Shown: positions 12,223-23,504, numbered from the stretch's first letter. The stretch: 64,000 bases of DNA from Monosporascus cannonballus (GCA_004154925.1 QJNS01000024.1:1-64000), one strand, 5' to 3'. The notes: generated from the letters alone by a model not told the origin. Made by a program: numbers and translations.

Positions 12223-13443
12223 TTAGGCGACGTTGGCATAGATCTTGCCCAAAGCGTTTGGCTCCGTGGTAGAGCTCATGAGGAATGTGTCGCCCACGCC
12301 AACCATGAAGTACGAGTATTTCTCCACGAAGTCGAACTCGGGTCCGTCTAGGGATTCGACTACCTTCTTCATAAAGACCTCGTTGTCCGAAGCACTGCCT
12401 TCTGCCATGAACTCGGTAACCCAGACGGGCTTGTTGCCGCAGGCCTCGTGGACATTACGAATGTGTTCCAAGAACAAGTTTGCTCCTTCGTCGCCGCCGG
12501 GTCCGTACCAGTGGGCATTGCAGAAGTCGAACTGGCATTTTCCATCACAAGCCGTGAAGAATTGTTCCAACCAGTCCAGACCCTGGTTCTTCTCCCAGCT
12601 AGAGGTGATGGCAGGGGCACCAATTCTGGCCTTGTCGGCGAAGGGGTTCAACCACTCCTGGTGTTTAGCGGCCGCGTATTCAGGCGGCATGTTAGCTTGG
12701 CCAGCGTTGTCGGGCTCATTGAAGCTGAAGAGAACCTCGGCGCCCTTGTCGCAAGCAGCCTGAGCATGCTCCATCCAGTGCGCGGAAAATTTCTCACCCC
12801 ACATCATAGGGTAATAAGGGATGTCGACATCCAGTCCCCAGGGCTCGTCTCCCCAGTTGTACACCCAGGAGATCGCGTCGGTCTTCTCAAGGAGGGCCTT
12901 CAACATCTCAACATCGTTGTAGGCAGCACCTCGCTTGCTGCCGCCACTCGGTGCTGGAGTGGACGTTTTGGTGGTAGTAGGTGCAGAGCTAGTGACATAG
13001 GTGGCAACAGCCTCCTCGACGTTAGATGTTGCGGGCTCTTCAGCGGGCGGAGAAACCACTTGAATATTAGTCGGGATCGCGGTTGTCTCCTTGGCAGAAG
13101 AGTCAACGGCCGGGGGAGGCTTTAGGAAGGTGGCCAGAGTAGTTGAGGCAGGAGCAGGGGCGGCCTCATACGTCGGAGCCGCGGCGGTTGTAGTGGGTTC
13201 CTGCGGCTCCGAGAAGACTTTGTCGTCCTCGACCTCAGCGGAGGTGGGCGCAGCAGCGGGTTCGGTCTTGGGCTCCTCATCGGCATAGACGGTCACCGTC
13301 TGGTACTCGGTGAGAACAACAACTTCGGTATGAGCATAGACCAATTCCCTTCTGGGGTGCTGATGACGGTGATGGACTGCGGCTGCGGTCCCGTTCAAGG
13401 AAGCAGCGGCGCAAAGGGCCAGAACGCTATACTTCGTGAACAT
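12223..13443 (-). CDS. Secreted GH128-like endo-beta-1,3-glucanase (Asl1-type)
   Basis: This is an intronless gene of 406 residues. Residues 1-22 form a secretion signal (basic MFTKY start, hydrophobic core, Ala-rich end). Residues 30-165 are a Pro/Ala/Thr/Glu-rich linker, probably O-glycosylated. Residues 168-406 form a TIM-barrel catalytic domain of the Asl1-like glycosyl hydrolase family, GH128. The expected catalytic glutamates are both visible: E243 in FSFNEPD (acid/base) and E344 in WVTEFMAEG (nucleophile). The aromatic HWYGPGG segment is also typical. Family knowledge points to hydrolysis of beta-1,3-glucan in the fungal wall, acting outside the cell or wall-bound. No GPI signal is visible at the C-terminus, so anchoring is unlikely. 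A TATAAAA box lies about 31 nt upstream of the ATG. Confidence 0.9.
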   Translation of the reverse strand: MFTKYSVLALCAAASLNGTAAAVHHRHQHPRRELVYAHTEVVVLTEYQTVTVYADEEPKTEPAAAPTSAEVEDDKVFSEPQEPTTTAAAPTYEAAPAPASTTLATFLKPPPAVDSSAKETTAIPTNIQVVSPPAEEPATSNVEEAVATYVTSSAPTTTKTSTPAPSGGSKRGAAYNDVEMLKALLEKTDAISWVYNWGDEPWGLDVDIPYYPMMWGEKFSAHWMEHAQAACDKGAEVLFSFNEPDNAGQANMPPEYAAAKHQEWLNPFADKARIGAPAITSSWEKNQGLDWLEQFFTACDGKCQFDFCNAHWYGPGGDEGANLFLEHIRNVHEACGNKPVWVTEFMAEGSASDNEVFMKKVVESLDGPEFDFVEKYSYFMVGVGDTFLMSSTTEPNALGKIYANVA

Positions 13444-16400
13444 CTTGAGCGTCTTTCTTTAGTTGTTTTCAAGTTTTATAGGATGGTTGGTCGATTGGGA
13501 TGCTGTTCTATGGTGGATAAACTCGCGTTGGTTCTACAACTCACTGAGGAGTTGGTCTCTTCTTTTTGTGTTGTGGAAAGAATGTTGCGGTGCCAGATCG
13601 CTCAAGGAAAGAAAGACGTATCAACGGATATCGTCGGAAGAGTAGAGAATGAACGGGGTACGCCCTGCGCAAAGATTGGCGAAGACTGATCGTCCAACGG
13701 TCGAGATTTCTGTGCAGTCTCTCAAAGACGGGGGCGTTTTGTATCGTAGTAGGGCAACACACAAACGGCAATGCCACACCACGATGCAGTAACAGTGAGC
13801 AAGTTCGTAGGGTCGAAGCTGGCGACCTTGGTGAATGAAATGAATGATGGTAATGGAATCGATGCCAGACGATTTCCAACAGATGACCAAAATGAGGGAT
13901 GGTTGAAAAGAACGGAACCGGGTCAGGTCGGGTGTGGGCAAGATTTTAAAAAGAGACGGAGAGCCAAGAGTGTCTCCATTGTGGGATGTGGGATGGGATG
14001 TTGATGCAAGCCGATATTGATGATCTGAGCCCGGGACAACATCTAATGCAGGGGGTGGTTTGTGTGCCTGAGCCCAATCCTTTGTGCTGCCTCGTAAAGC
14101 GAGTGGGCCTTCATTCCCCTGAATAGATCGGAGCAGCCAGCCACGCTGCCACAGAAGTTAGAGGAGCGCTAGAAGCCGAATTCTACTGGCTAAATTGGCC
14201 TAGTCAGGCACGCTGCCAACCTGACGGGTTCCTATTTGTAGGCTAAACTTGAATAATAACTCCGTTAGGTAACGTCCAGACCTTTCGCAGGCTTTACTGC
14301 TCCATCTCAGTATATTCTCTTTACCGTGCCAAGATGGATGCTTTCATAAGCGTCTCGACGCGTTTACACTTTGTCTCATCTTCACTATACCAAGATATGT
14401 ATCGTAAGGAACACCCCGTTCTGTTTACCACGAGCTTCTCGGCTCATCCGCCGCCGCTACTAGTCGGTATATCTACTCGTGGCCTGCAGTAGGTTCGACT
14501 GGGCGCGTGTGGCCGATGGACAAATCATGAATGCAGCAAACCATGATGGCACATACATGTGTGAGAGACGCTCTTCTCTTGACGGATATTTGTCTTTATT
14601 CGACCAACTCTCCCGCGGGCATGGTTGCATCTACATACACTTGGAGCATGCACATGTATGCAGGTACGGCCCCATACCGTACGGTACAGCGTTTAATAAT
14701 ATACGAGGCGCTTGCTGACAATAAACCAGTTATCAGTCTGCCAGGTCAGCATTTGCTTGCCTGTTTGCATCGCTTTGCTTTTAGCGAAGGGCTTGCATGT
14801 CATTTCTGGTCATCCCGACAACGAACGCCGGCCGCTTCACCCGGTAAGACCCCGAATCACTCCTGATGCTCGTTGCTAATGTTGTTACTCATCTTCACCT
14901 ACCAAACAGAGGTGTACTGTCAAGGACAGTGCATGCTAATAAGAACGAACTGTTTTGTAGCTGACCGCGCGCCTATTTGATTTTGATCAAGAGTCGACTT
15001 TGAGTCTTTTTTATGGTCGACAACAGGGCCTACGCCGCGCGCCACCACCAGCTTGGCATGGCGGTTTCAGGAGAGCAGGGCTAACCGCGAGGGCTGGGCA
15101 GACATGAATACGCATCTAGGTACGTAAGCTTGACGGGGCATTCACCTGGAAGAGACTTCGAAGCTTGGCCTGGACCGGCGGCTTCTCTGACCCTGCCCGC
15201 CGGCCGATCTATCTGGACTCTCGACCGCTTTGGTTCGGTTTTGCTTGGGTCATATCGACTTGGGATAAGGTTATTAATTGGAGCGCGTAAGTACCGGCGT
15301 TACGGTTTGATGGATCCCTGACAGACGGTTGACATGAGAAGTTATCAACCTCAGATCAGATGGCTGGCAGCAACGGGAGAGCATAAAACTGCGAATGCTA
15401 CGATGCAACCCGACACAGTATGTAAGGCAAAGCTGTCTGCGTGTTGTCGAGGCCAATGCAGAAGCCGGCGCCACAAGGGGAGCCAACAGCCACTACTGCC
15501 TCAAACCATCCCGGGCGTGTTCTCCGATTGGAGCCCCACGGGATTCAAGGATTAATAATACTTCGTAAGCTGAAATAATCGCCCGCGACGTTGATGTCTC
15601 CACGCCAGGTTTCCCGTCTCCCCAGCTCCTGAGACGCTGATCTCGAGATCTTGCTTCCTATACGGACAGTAAACCCCTCCATTAAACCACAAGACATACG
15701 AAGTATGAGGTCATTATACACCGCCTTGTGTCAGTCCGGGGCCGACCAACTAGGACTCTCTCGTCCAAAGCCGGGCCTAATAAGAGATGCCAGTTACTTG
15801 GGTTGCCTTTTTGTGGTGTTTTCGGCTGGGGGATCGCTTTGCCTGCTCAGTCCCAACTTTAGTGTGATTACACGTCGCTGGTTTCCTGCTGTTGTCCGGG
15901 CTGCCTTGTCAAGTTGATACAACATTCTTTATTCAAGGGTTAACTGAAGTACAGCCAGTTTCGCAAAAATGAGCCCTCTATTCCGGTCTGGCGCAGGAAA
16001 GCAGCTACACTCTCTCTGCACTTGGGTTTCCGGCCTTTCCAAGTCGCTCAGTGTCAAGATGATCAGTGTAGACATTTGTAGTCTCAGGCCAACGGCGTAT
16101 CCTACGATTGAATTACCCATGGGATTCCCGAATGGCGAATCGCTACTCTACCTTGACACAGTCGTTCCTGAACGTATGGGTGACACGGAGCGGTTGATGT
16201 GTCTCATTTCGTAAACTCGGCATCAAGGTGGTGCTCCGTGAACTTATACAGGTACTTACTGCAAAATACCTATAGGCTTGTATGAGTCCGAGAGCGACTG
16301 CCGGTTCAGACAGTAATGACCGAGCATCAACTCAGATGAGGTGATACTCTGGGTTGTCATGCACAGCTGTCACGACTCATCGCCAGCTCATGAAGAATAT

Positions 16401-17417
16401 CAGGCCCTTACATCCGTGGTGCTCAGGCACGACATCTGTCGCCGACCGTACACCGCCACGATGCGATTCCCCAGGGCTTCTGGTTTCCCCCTTTCTGTGG
16501 GCCTCTCTCGGTGCCACTCAAATGCGGAAGCGCCTCTTCAGCTTCGCCAGGGAGAGAGCATGTCCCAAGCTGGTAGTTTATATATTAGCCACAATGTGGA
16601 GGGTCAGAGGGAACGACAGAACCGCAAACAAACATCACAACTCTTACTTGAATCAACAACTCTCTTCCTTCCCATTCGCCCGCCTTGCATTCAAGTTCCA
16701 ATTAGTACCTTCCTCAATCCAAGCATCATAAGCAACCACTACGTTTCCATGACATCGATCTTGCTGGATTCGGTATGTCTCGCCCCTCCCCACCCTAACT
16801 CGGCTACTCGAAAATTTGCGCAGCTGGATCTTCAGAAGGACGTGCACACAGCCTAGAAATCGACTTTATAGTTCCACCGCCTCAAATAATTGTCGTCCTC
16901 AGAGCGTTCAATCAATACAAGCCCCGAATGAGTCATCAGTGTGAGATGGTGACCGACGGCGCTGCTGGGGACATTATATCCAGTACTATTGCATTAAACA
17001 CAGCCTGCCAATTGGAATTCTACGACCACTGCTCAAGCTGAGCTCCAATCTGCGGAGATTTCATTTGTTAACAAATGTGTCCACGACTACCGGGCGTCGT
17101 GCGCTATCAGCCTGCGCCATAGTGGCATTTGGCCAATGAGTGATAGTTCTTTCAGCCCTAGTATGGACATCGTGAACACTGCCACGATAGACAACACGTG
17201 ACCGCCAAGGCTTGCGGTTCCGGACCATGACGCCCGTAGCATTTGGGCCGTCACAGAGCATATCAGGAGACATCATCAATTCGCGCCTTTGCAATATTGA
17301 AAAGGCCATAGTATTTGCCGTTCTATTGTCTGAACTCGAATGTCCCAACTACCTCACTGATCTAGCTAGCCGGTCTTCGTTCCCACCATCGATGCGATAC
17401 TCTTCATCACGGACTCA
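13444..17417. other. Intergenic region, 4.0 kb, between divergent genes
   Basis: The first several hundred bases are the promoter of the leftward GH128 gene and the last part is the promoter of the rightward Zn2Cys6 gene. No gene is supported in between. Open frames of up to 171 codons (near 16.3-16.9 kb) overlap in two frames and show no motif. A small perfect palindrome TACCGTACGGTA lies near 14686. Confidence 0.4.
13474..13480 (-). promoter_or_regulatory. TATA box of the GH128 gene
   Basis: TATAAAA on the minus strand, ending about 31 nt before the ATG at 13443. The short distance implies a very short leader or use of a further upstream element. Assigned by consensus and position only. 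Confidence 0.4.
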
Positions 17418-19112
17418 ATGAACATGCATTACCCCACTAGCTTTCCTCTTGTGACCTTGGAAGGCGATACAGAATTCGATTATGCGGCGTTCTTCCAAGA
17501 GGAGCTCGGTGAAAGCAGTTCGTCAACCTCCGCGTCCGCGATAGACCACGCTGAGGCGCATGGTTTTCCAGTGCCGTCGACAGCAACGGTGAAGAGTAAG
17601 GCGAAGAGCCAGCAAAGGTTAGAGCGTCGTGGTCACACGAAAAGCCGCCGTGGCTGCTTTAACTGTAAAAGGAGACGAGTCAAGGTGGGAGACCCAGGGC
17701 ACTACCTCGGGCTCCAACTGACCATGAGATAGTGTCAGGAGACTCGACCAGCATGCGGGCACTGCGTGAAGTCGGGATTGCAGTGCGAATATCCAGCCGT
17801 CCCTCAAGTCGTCCATCAAGTGAGGTGCGCAAGCTTTATCAACGGGCGTCTGGCTGACTGAATCAAGCCTCAACACCAAATACCGCTCTTTAGTCTTCAG
17901 GACATGCGGTTCTTCCAGCATTTCCTGACGACCTGTCTGCCTAGTCATCCCCTTGGTAACGAGAGCATATGGTCTCATGAGGTCCTCTGTCTCTCGCAAA
18001 ACGTCTGGCAACCCATAACCACAGAGAAAAGTACTGACAGTAGTAAGCTGATATTCGCCAGTATCAATACCTCATGCATGCCATTCTTGGTTTTGCAGCC
18101 TCTGATCTGATGAGAAAAGACCGGAGCCTGGTCACTTCTGCCATGACGCATCGAGTCAAGGCTATTAACGCGATCAAGAAGTCACTGGCCAACGTCCCGA
18201 AATCAAGGACTTTCGAAGAGGGCAACGCACTCCTGGCTACGTGCTACGCGCTCACCTTCCAGTCCGTCTGCCTGGAGGATGGTATGGCAGAGTTCATGAC
18301 CTTCTGCCGCGGCGTCCTCATCGTCGCGATCCAGATGTATTGCAAAGGCAGTAAATTCATCTTCAGCAACTTGACAAACGATGACAACAAGGCGCTCCTG
18401 GAACCCCTGATGGAGACCATCCCGCCGATTCGGAGGGAGTGGACCGATATGGCGGTGGCATCGATCGCGGCCTTGGAGCCGCTTTGTAAACACCAGGTGG
18501 AGGTTGAGTATCGCCGGCTCCTCAAGGAATGGGCCGAGGCGCTCTACACCAACTCTTTTCAAGGTATGCAAGCCGGTCCTTGAATCCTATTATCTCGGCC
18601 GGAAGCTGACATGGAGCTAGCATACCTGCTGCTCAGCAAACATTACGGGTGGTGGGTAAGTAGTCCTTCGGCCACAGGCCTCCCTTTCTCACCTTCACTA
18701 GCCCATTCGTAAGCAGCAGCAAATTTTGCGGGCTTTTTCTTCGAATAAATCATTCTTCCGAAGGCATCGCCGGGCTTTTCTCGACAGCTCAGTACATCTA
18801 TTAACATGAGCGTTTCAGATCCAGATGCCCCAGGAGAGTTTTGCATACCTCATCAACCCAGAAAACCAGGTCTGTCTGCTCCTGGCGGCGCATTGGATTG
18901 CCTTGAAGAAGATCATGGCGACGATCACGGATGCTGAGAACCGCGTGAACCCGAGCTCCCACTCCCAGGACGGAGATCAAGACATAGGCATGGGGAGATG
19001 GCTGAAGTATATGAACAAACAGATAGATGACGAGCACCGAGAGTACAATCAATGGCCTATGTGGGTTGAGAAACAGTTAGAGGGGGATCTCGACTTCTTT
19101 AGACGGCCTTAA
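17418..19112 (+). CDS. Zn2Cys6 binuclear-cluster transcription factor, six exons
   Basis: Exons are 17418-17684, 17733-17819, 17868-18002, 18062-18563, 18621-18655 and 18819-19112, giving 439 residues. Five short introns keep the frame; the donor at 18003 (GTCTGG) is weak, and this join was chosen because it restores a typical SQN-YQYLMHAILGFAAS sequence. The zinc cluster has the classical spacing C80-x2-C83-x6-C90-x6-C97-x2-C100-x6-C107 and is split by intron 1, a common arrangement in fungi. Basic residues flank it (HTKSRRG, KRRRVK). The middle region with LMHAILGFAASDL resembles the Upc2-like group of fungal regulators. It is presumably a nuclear DNA-binding regulator; target genes are unknown and nothing nearby looks like a pathway cluster. 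Confidence 0.88.
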
Positions 19113-19316
19113 AGTTAGGCATAACATGCCATGAGGAACGTGGTTCTAGTATGAAATGGGGTGAATGAAGTCGCCGGTCTTCAGTCTTATGACGGAAACG
19201 TGGCAAGCTAGCTATTGGTGATAAGACCACACTAGACACATGTTATTTTCTCGAGAATCAGTGTCCTATAAAGATTTGTAATATTATCAATTAATTAGTG
19301 CCCGTTGTATAGTTCA

Positions 19317-19338
19317 CGATGTGCGGCTACGCACATCG
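19317..19338. repeat. Perfect 9-bp hairpin with four-base loop
   Basis: CGATGTGCG (19317-19325), loop GCTA, then CGCACATCG (19330-19338). It lies about 205 nt after the stop of the Zn2Cys6 gene and could be a 3' UTR structure, or a chance or relic palindrome. Confidence 0.6.
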
Positions 19339-19800
19339 CCCAAATCGACTAGCTAGGTGTCTTCTAACTTTGACTGCATAGGGGGTCTAGAGGATCAATA
19401 GGCGTTAAGACCCTGCTTTCCCTGATTAAGTGATGATTGGCCGACCCTAACCTTTCGTGTGCTGGAGTGTTTTCTCCCGTGGCGCTTGGCTACTGGCTTG
19501 CTATACCAGCACAGCCATCGAGCCAGTAACCGGCTGAGTCGCATTGGCTGGGACTCGTATACTCGTATTTCGCATTCGCTGACGGAGCCATAGGGCTGTG
19601 CTTAGCATGACTGTGATTGGTCGCCTGTTCTGGAGTCTCCAGTCGACTGCCAGGTAGCCAAGAGGCGATCCCTCGTTTTTAATGGTTCTAGAACTTCTTA
19701 CACACCTCAAAGCCCGGATTACCTATCCCTCCAACGCAGGTCGTATCTATCGTATTACTCTTCTGCGACAGTCTTGCATATTTCGAGCCCTATAGATTGA

Positions 19801-19807
19801 TATATAA
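19801..19807 (+). promoter_or_regulatory. TATA box upstream of the 367-residue protein gene
   Basis: TATATAA, about 145 nt before the ATG at 19953. Assigned by consensus and distance only. Confidence 0.35.
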
Positions 19808-19952
19808 TCTCGGGCATACCCCTGGTCAAGCTACTATCGTCTCGGCCATTCTGCAACCCCAGCAGCAAGGTTTCCCGCAATCCAAGTCATCCTACTTACC
19901 TATCAAAAGTATTACTACAGTTAGTCTATACCGTTGAAAGGAATCAGTGACC

Positions 19953-21056
19953 ATGGCCAACTCGGCCGCTATCCGATTCAAGACATCCGGGAACCTGGAC
20001 GATAACGCCTCGGAGCACTCGGTAGAGGCACTACCACCCTATACCGAGTTCTCCGAAGGGGCGGTCGACGCCGCCGCCGCGCCATCATCGATCCTCACGC
20101 GCACGCCGTCCGGCTCGACGACCAAGGGCGCGGAGGCGGAGGCGGACCGGAGAAGCGCAGCAGAGGCGGAGTCCTCGACGTCGTCCGCAGCCCAACCTGC
20201 GTTCCGGCCAACCGTACAGCTGCAGATCCAGACGGGCGGCAAGCGCTGGCTCTCCTTCCCCTTCTCCTGCAGGGCGGAACCCGCCATCCCCGTCTTTAGC
20301 GTGGCGCCCGACGGGAAGACCGTCCTCGGGGACGACGACGACGAGGGGCGCCCGCTGTACATCTCCCTGCCGCCCGGGAGGGGCTCCTGGTCCGGGTCGG
20401 TCCGCCACCTCGTGCGCGGCGACGGGTATTACGCCGAGGCCGAGAAGGAGACCCCGGGCCCGGCCCCGCTCGCGACCACCACGTACCGCTTCGGCCCCGG
20501 CCGCCCGCCGACCGTGCTGCTCGGCCACCCGGCGGACCCGGAGCGCGTCGAGGCCGTCGAGGTCGCCTCCCGCAGCGTCGTGTCGCGCGCTGTGGAACTG
20601 AGGACCAGCTTTGGCGTCTTCGCGTGGCGGTACGCGGGGTCGAAGGAGCGCAAGGCCTGCGTCCTAGGCGTCGGCCCCGACGGCGGCGCGGCGGCGGCGG
20701 CGGCACCGGATAGCCTCCTAGTCTTCGAGCATCTGGTCGACGACGGCGACGGCGACGGCGACGGGAGCGGGAGCAGCTGTAAGAAGCGGACGGCGCAGGC
20801 GCGAAGGGCTAATGCTAGGAGGGTGGCGCAGCTCGTGCGCAACTCTGAGTTCCGAAGCCCGGGGACCTCGGTGCGCACGGCTGGCAATGGCGGCCGGCTA
20901 ATGCTGGACCTGGGAGGCTTCGACGAGAAGCTTCGGGAGCGTGTACAGTGGCTCGTCGTCGCCACGGCGCTGGTCATGCTTAAGAAGGAGGTTGATAGGC
21001 GGAAGGCTGCGCAGATTGCTATCCTCGCGGGTGCGGCTGGTGGTGGTGGCTGTTAG
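19953..21056 (+). CDS. Protein of unknown function with Ala/Asp-rich low complexity
   Basis: This is an intronless, GC-rich frame of 367 residues. The ATG at 19953 (context ACCATGGCC) is chosen over an upstream in-frame GTG. The N-terminal 80 residues are acidic and Ser/Ala-rich. A beta-rich core follows, starting around VQLQIQTGGKRWLSFPF and continuing through PVFSVAPDGK, YISLPPGRGSWSG and TTYRFGPGRPP; it resembles conserved proteins of other ascomycetes whose role is unknown. An Asp/Gly repeat (DDGDGDGDGSGS) lies near residue 265. A C-terminal helix (REERVQW-like, LVVATALVMLKKEVDRRK) ends the protein and could be a single amphipathic or membrane helix. No function is proposed. Confidence 0.75.
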   Translation: MANSAAIRFKTSGNLDDNASEHSVEALPPYTEFSEGAVDAAAAPSSILTRTPSGSTTKGAEAEADRRSAAEAESSTSSAAQPAFRPTVQLQIQTGGKRWLSFPFSCRAEPAIPVFSVAPDGKTVLGDDDDEGRPLYISLPPGRGSWSGSVRHLVRGDGYYAEAEKETPGPAPLATTTYRFGPGRPPTVLLGHPADPERVEAVEVASRSVVSRAVELRTSFGVFAWRYAGSKERKACVLGVGPDGGAAAAAAPDSLLVFEHLVDDGDGDGDGSGSSCKKRTAQARRANARRVAQLVRNSEFRSPGTSVRTAGNGGRLMLDLGGFDEKLRERVQWLVVATALVMLKKEVDRRKAAQIAILAGAAGGGGC

Positions 21057-22580
21057 GTTCTCCCTTCTGTGTAGGAGTTTCTCGGCATTTGGCTCTTGGG
21101 TGTGGTTTCTTTCTCCTTGTGGCGCTGTTGGGGGGTTGGGTGCATAGGTGTAATCTGAATTCCAAGTTGGCGTCAATAGAAATACAGACGGTCTATTCCT
21201 ATTCTAATCTTTGATTTGATCATGGTTCATTCACGCTCAGCAGAGGCCGGGGTCTAAACTCCATCCCTAAAGATACGGCCATCTTCTGCGGCGATGCACC
21301 CCTTCTACCATTTATTCGTAAACGCCTTCCGCGATGGAATGACATAAGGTTAACTATAAGGAGGTTACAGGCTATTGAATTGGGACAATAAAACGAAATA
21401 ATAATCATTCAACCCGCACATAGCGTGGTCTTTATGTAAAATTCCGGATTATATATCTATTACCCCTATACGCACGTCAACCTTTCCATCTCCGACTTAA
21501 CACTGACCTACAATTACCCATACACCAACATTTCATCACCTCTGATATGGCTCGACTGCCGGTTGAAAGCCCAATATACAATGGAACTCGAGCGAGATGA
21601 TGGGTTCGAGAGCAGCGCCCTGACGGAATTGAAGCAGCCGGTACAGAGAAATTTCTGAGGTAGAGGGTACACACGATGCCAACGACACTGCAGAGCGTGT
21701 CGAGGGCAGTAGTTAATGAACCTCGCAAGATAGTATAATCATATACCGCCTTTCCTGCCGTCGGAGCTCCATCAAAGGAGCTCCTCGGCAGGGGGCCAGC
21801 ATCCTCAATAGAGTTCTTCCTCTTAATACTACCTAGACTAGCATTATCGCTTTTTGGGACTGGTCCCGCCAATAACAGGCTGATCTGGTATGGTGCTCTT
21901 GTCAGCACTACCGAGCGTACCAATTACACTCTCGTCCAGCCTTGACTACCCAGAAGCAGTATGGAGCTCTAATATAGGAGAAACGAGAAATTACACAAAT
22001 GCAATAAGCGTACTATACGAGAGGCTGCTCAACCCCTTCGGCGCACTCCGCTTGTTCTCAGATGCTGGCGCATTGAATCGCGCGCGTCATGCGCCTCGGT
22101 TTGCGAGGGCATCGCAGCACAATAGCCCTCGTTTTAAGGGCTGTTTCCAGGGCCCTAGGGCTCCTGGGTCGAGTCGTCGACCCGGGCGTCAACGGGCAGC
22201 TCGGGCGACGGGCAACTAGGTCGATGATAAGGTGGGCGATAAAGTCATGTCAAGACAGGGTTTCCAGGGCTTTACGGCATTACCAAGTCTCGCACGAACT
22301 ATACAAATTGGCAGTGGTATAGGAGACGGGCCCCAATGTACGGGTCGCATGGTGCACTTACTTTTACTTTCTTATTTAGGAAGTGCCATCATCCATATAC
22401 GGAAGTCGGTTTCTAGGGAAAGGGGATTTTCGACACAATAACCTTCATCAAGTCACTACGTTAAAACCAGGGCATAGCACACGCAATTAGCCTACATAAC
22501 TGATGTCTGCTATATCTGACAGATCATGATAAGGTAATTCCGCACCCCTTTCTTTTTGTCGTCGGCCAGGCTTTAAGGCT
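21057..22580. other. Intergenic region between convergent genes, with three hairpins
   Basis: The region lies between the 3' ends of the rightward 367-residue gene and the leftward HeLo-UBC locus. Open frames of 109 and 148 codons overlap on opposite strands without family motifs. A GC-rich patch at about 22.06-22.22 kb carries three adjacent hairpins, listed separately. The rest is AT-richer and looks degraded. Confidence 0.4.
22124..22183. repeat. Three consecutive hairpins in 60 nt
   Basis: Hairpin A pairs AGCCCT (22124-22129) with AGGGCT (22137-22142). Hairpin B pairs CCAGGGCCCT (22147-22156) with AGGGC-CCTGG (22157-22161 and 22063+100-22167), with one bulged T at 22162. Hairpin C pairs GGGTCGA (22166-22172) with TCGACCC (22177-22183) around a GTCG loop. 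B and C share two bases. The density of perfect pairing is far above the surroundings. It could be a structured RNA or a palindrome-rich element relic. Confidence 0.6.
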
Positions 22581-23504
22581 TCAGGACTTCAGGGCGCGCA
22601 CGAACGGATTCCTGCTCTGTGCGACAGAAAAAGGGCACTTCGAAACCTTTGGCAGACTCGCTGAATCCGCGCGCCGTATGCGCCAAAGTTGCGCAATATG
22701 ACCACGCGGTGGATCAGGTCGCATTGTTTTCAGCTCTAATTCCAATTCTCGCCGAACCCGCTCGCCGTATATGCGCCAAAGTTGCGCAATACTAAGGGCA
22801 TACGGCGGATCAGGCTGCATTGCTTTCGGCCCTGATCCCAATTCTCGCATCCAGTTCTCAACGGCGTCCTTTTTGCAATCAACCGGGATCCCATCGAGCA
22901 GGACACCCCCACCCCTAGGCCTGTTCTCCTCAAGTTCACTTTGGGTCTCCGCCAAGCTGCGAAGCTCTCTGTCTTGCTCGTCCTCACTTCCGCTTTCTTG
23001 CCTGCCCTTACTTTTAGTAAGAAGTTCTCTTTCGTACTCGTACTCACTTTCAATAAAATTTTCTACGTCAACATGGACCTCGCTCCTCGCCAAAGACTTC
23101 GGACGGGGTTCGGGCGTAACATATGGCGTCGCCTGAATCTTAGAACCGGTGTGCTCGGTAGGAAACCCGATAGATTCCTCATCCGGTCGCCCATCGCGTG
23201 CGTAACGCCACGTCAGCCGCCGAGCGTCCTCGCAATATCCTTCGTAGTCCATGATGTACTTCTCAGCAATCTCGGGCACCAAGGGATCTTCAAGATTGGG
23301 ACTGGCGAGTAGGCTGGAAAGCGCGACTAGAAGCGCGCCAAGCGAGCAATGATTGGTTATGCGTTCGGAAAACCAGTGTACGAGATTGCCGCCAACAGCA
23401 CGGTGGTTGAGCGCGGCGACTTGGTCCCGCCATGATGTGTAGTCGACACATACTCTGCCGGTACAATCGATATTGGGATGGAAGATGCGAGTGTGAAACC
23501 GCAT
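22581..23504 (-). pseudogene. C-terminal half of HeLo-UBC protein: E2 catalytic core and repetitive tail, out of frame with the N-terminal half
   Basis: This open frame of 307 residues starts with an ATG that overlaps the tandem stop of the upstream frame (TAATAATG). It begins exactly where the E2 fold of the upstream frame breaks off: RFHTRIFHPNIDCTGRVCVD contains the E2 HPN motif (residues 9-11) and the active cysteine position (C19). It continues with a W, an insertion of about 25 residues, then SLGALLVALSSLLASPN and PLVPEIAEKYIMDYEGYC, which match the E2 C-terminal helices. After about residue 110 comes an acidic linker and a tail with two copies of a roughly 30-residue motif (PDPP...IAQLWRI). 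As a stand-alone protein it would lack the N-terminal part of the E2 fold. It is best read as the second half of one gene, joined by a net 1-nt loss, programmed frameshift or sequence error. Listed as pseudogene on that basis. Confidence 0.7.
22663..22849. repeat. Direct repeat with 91-bp offset in the tail of the HeLo-UBC locus
   Basis: Copy 1 starts at 22663 (GAATCCGCGCGCCGTATGCG) and copy 2 at 22754 (GAACCCGCTCGCCGTATATG). Both contain GCGCCAAAGTTGCGCAATA, a GGATCAGG block and a CC(A)ATTCTCGC end. They encode the two IAQLWRI-containing motifs on the minus strand. Small length differences show they have diverged after duplication. Confidence 0.75.

Larger units (their letters stand above)
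19113..19952. other. Intergenic region with a hairpin and a TATA box
   Basis: No gene is supported. The region contains the 3' flank of the Zn2Cys6 gene, a 9-bp perfect hairpin at 19317-19338 and the promoter of the next gene with TATATAA at 19801-19807. The leader before 19953 is pyrimidine-rich near 19850. Confidence 0.5.

Noticed and set aside
21477..22219. Frames of 148 (minus) and 109 (plus) codons between convergent genes
   Set aside because: Non-ATG start on the minus frame, no motif in either, and they occupy a region of palindromic and AT-rich DNA.
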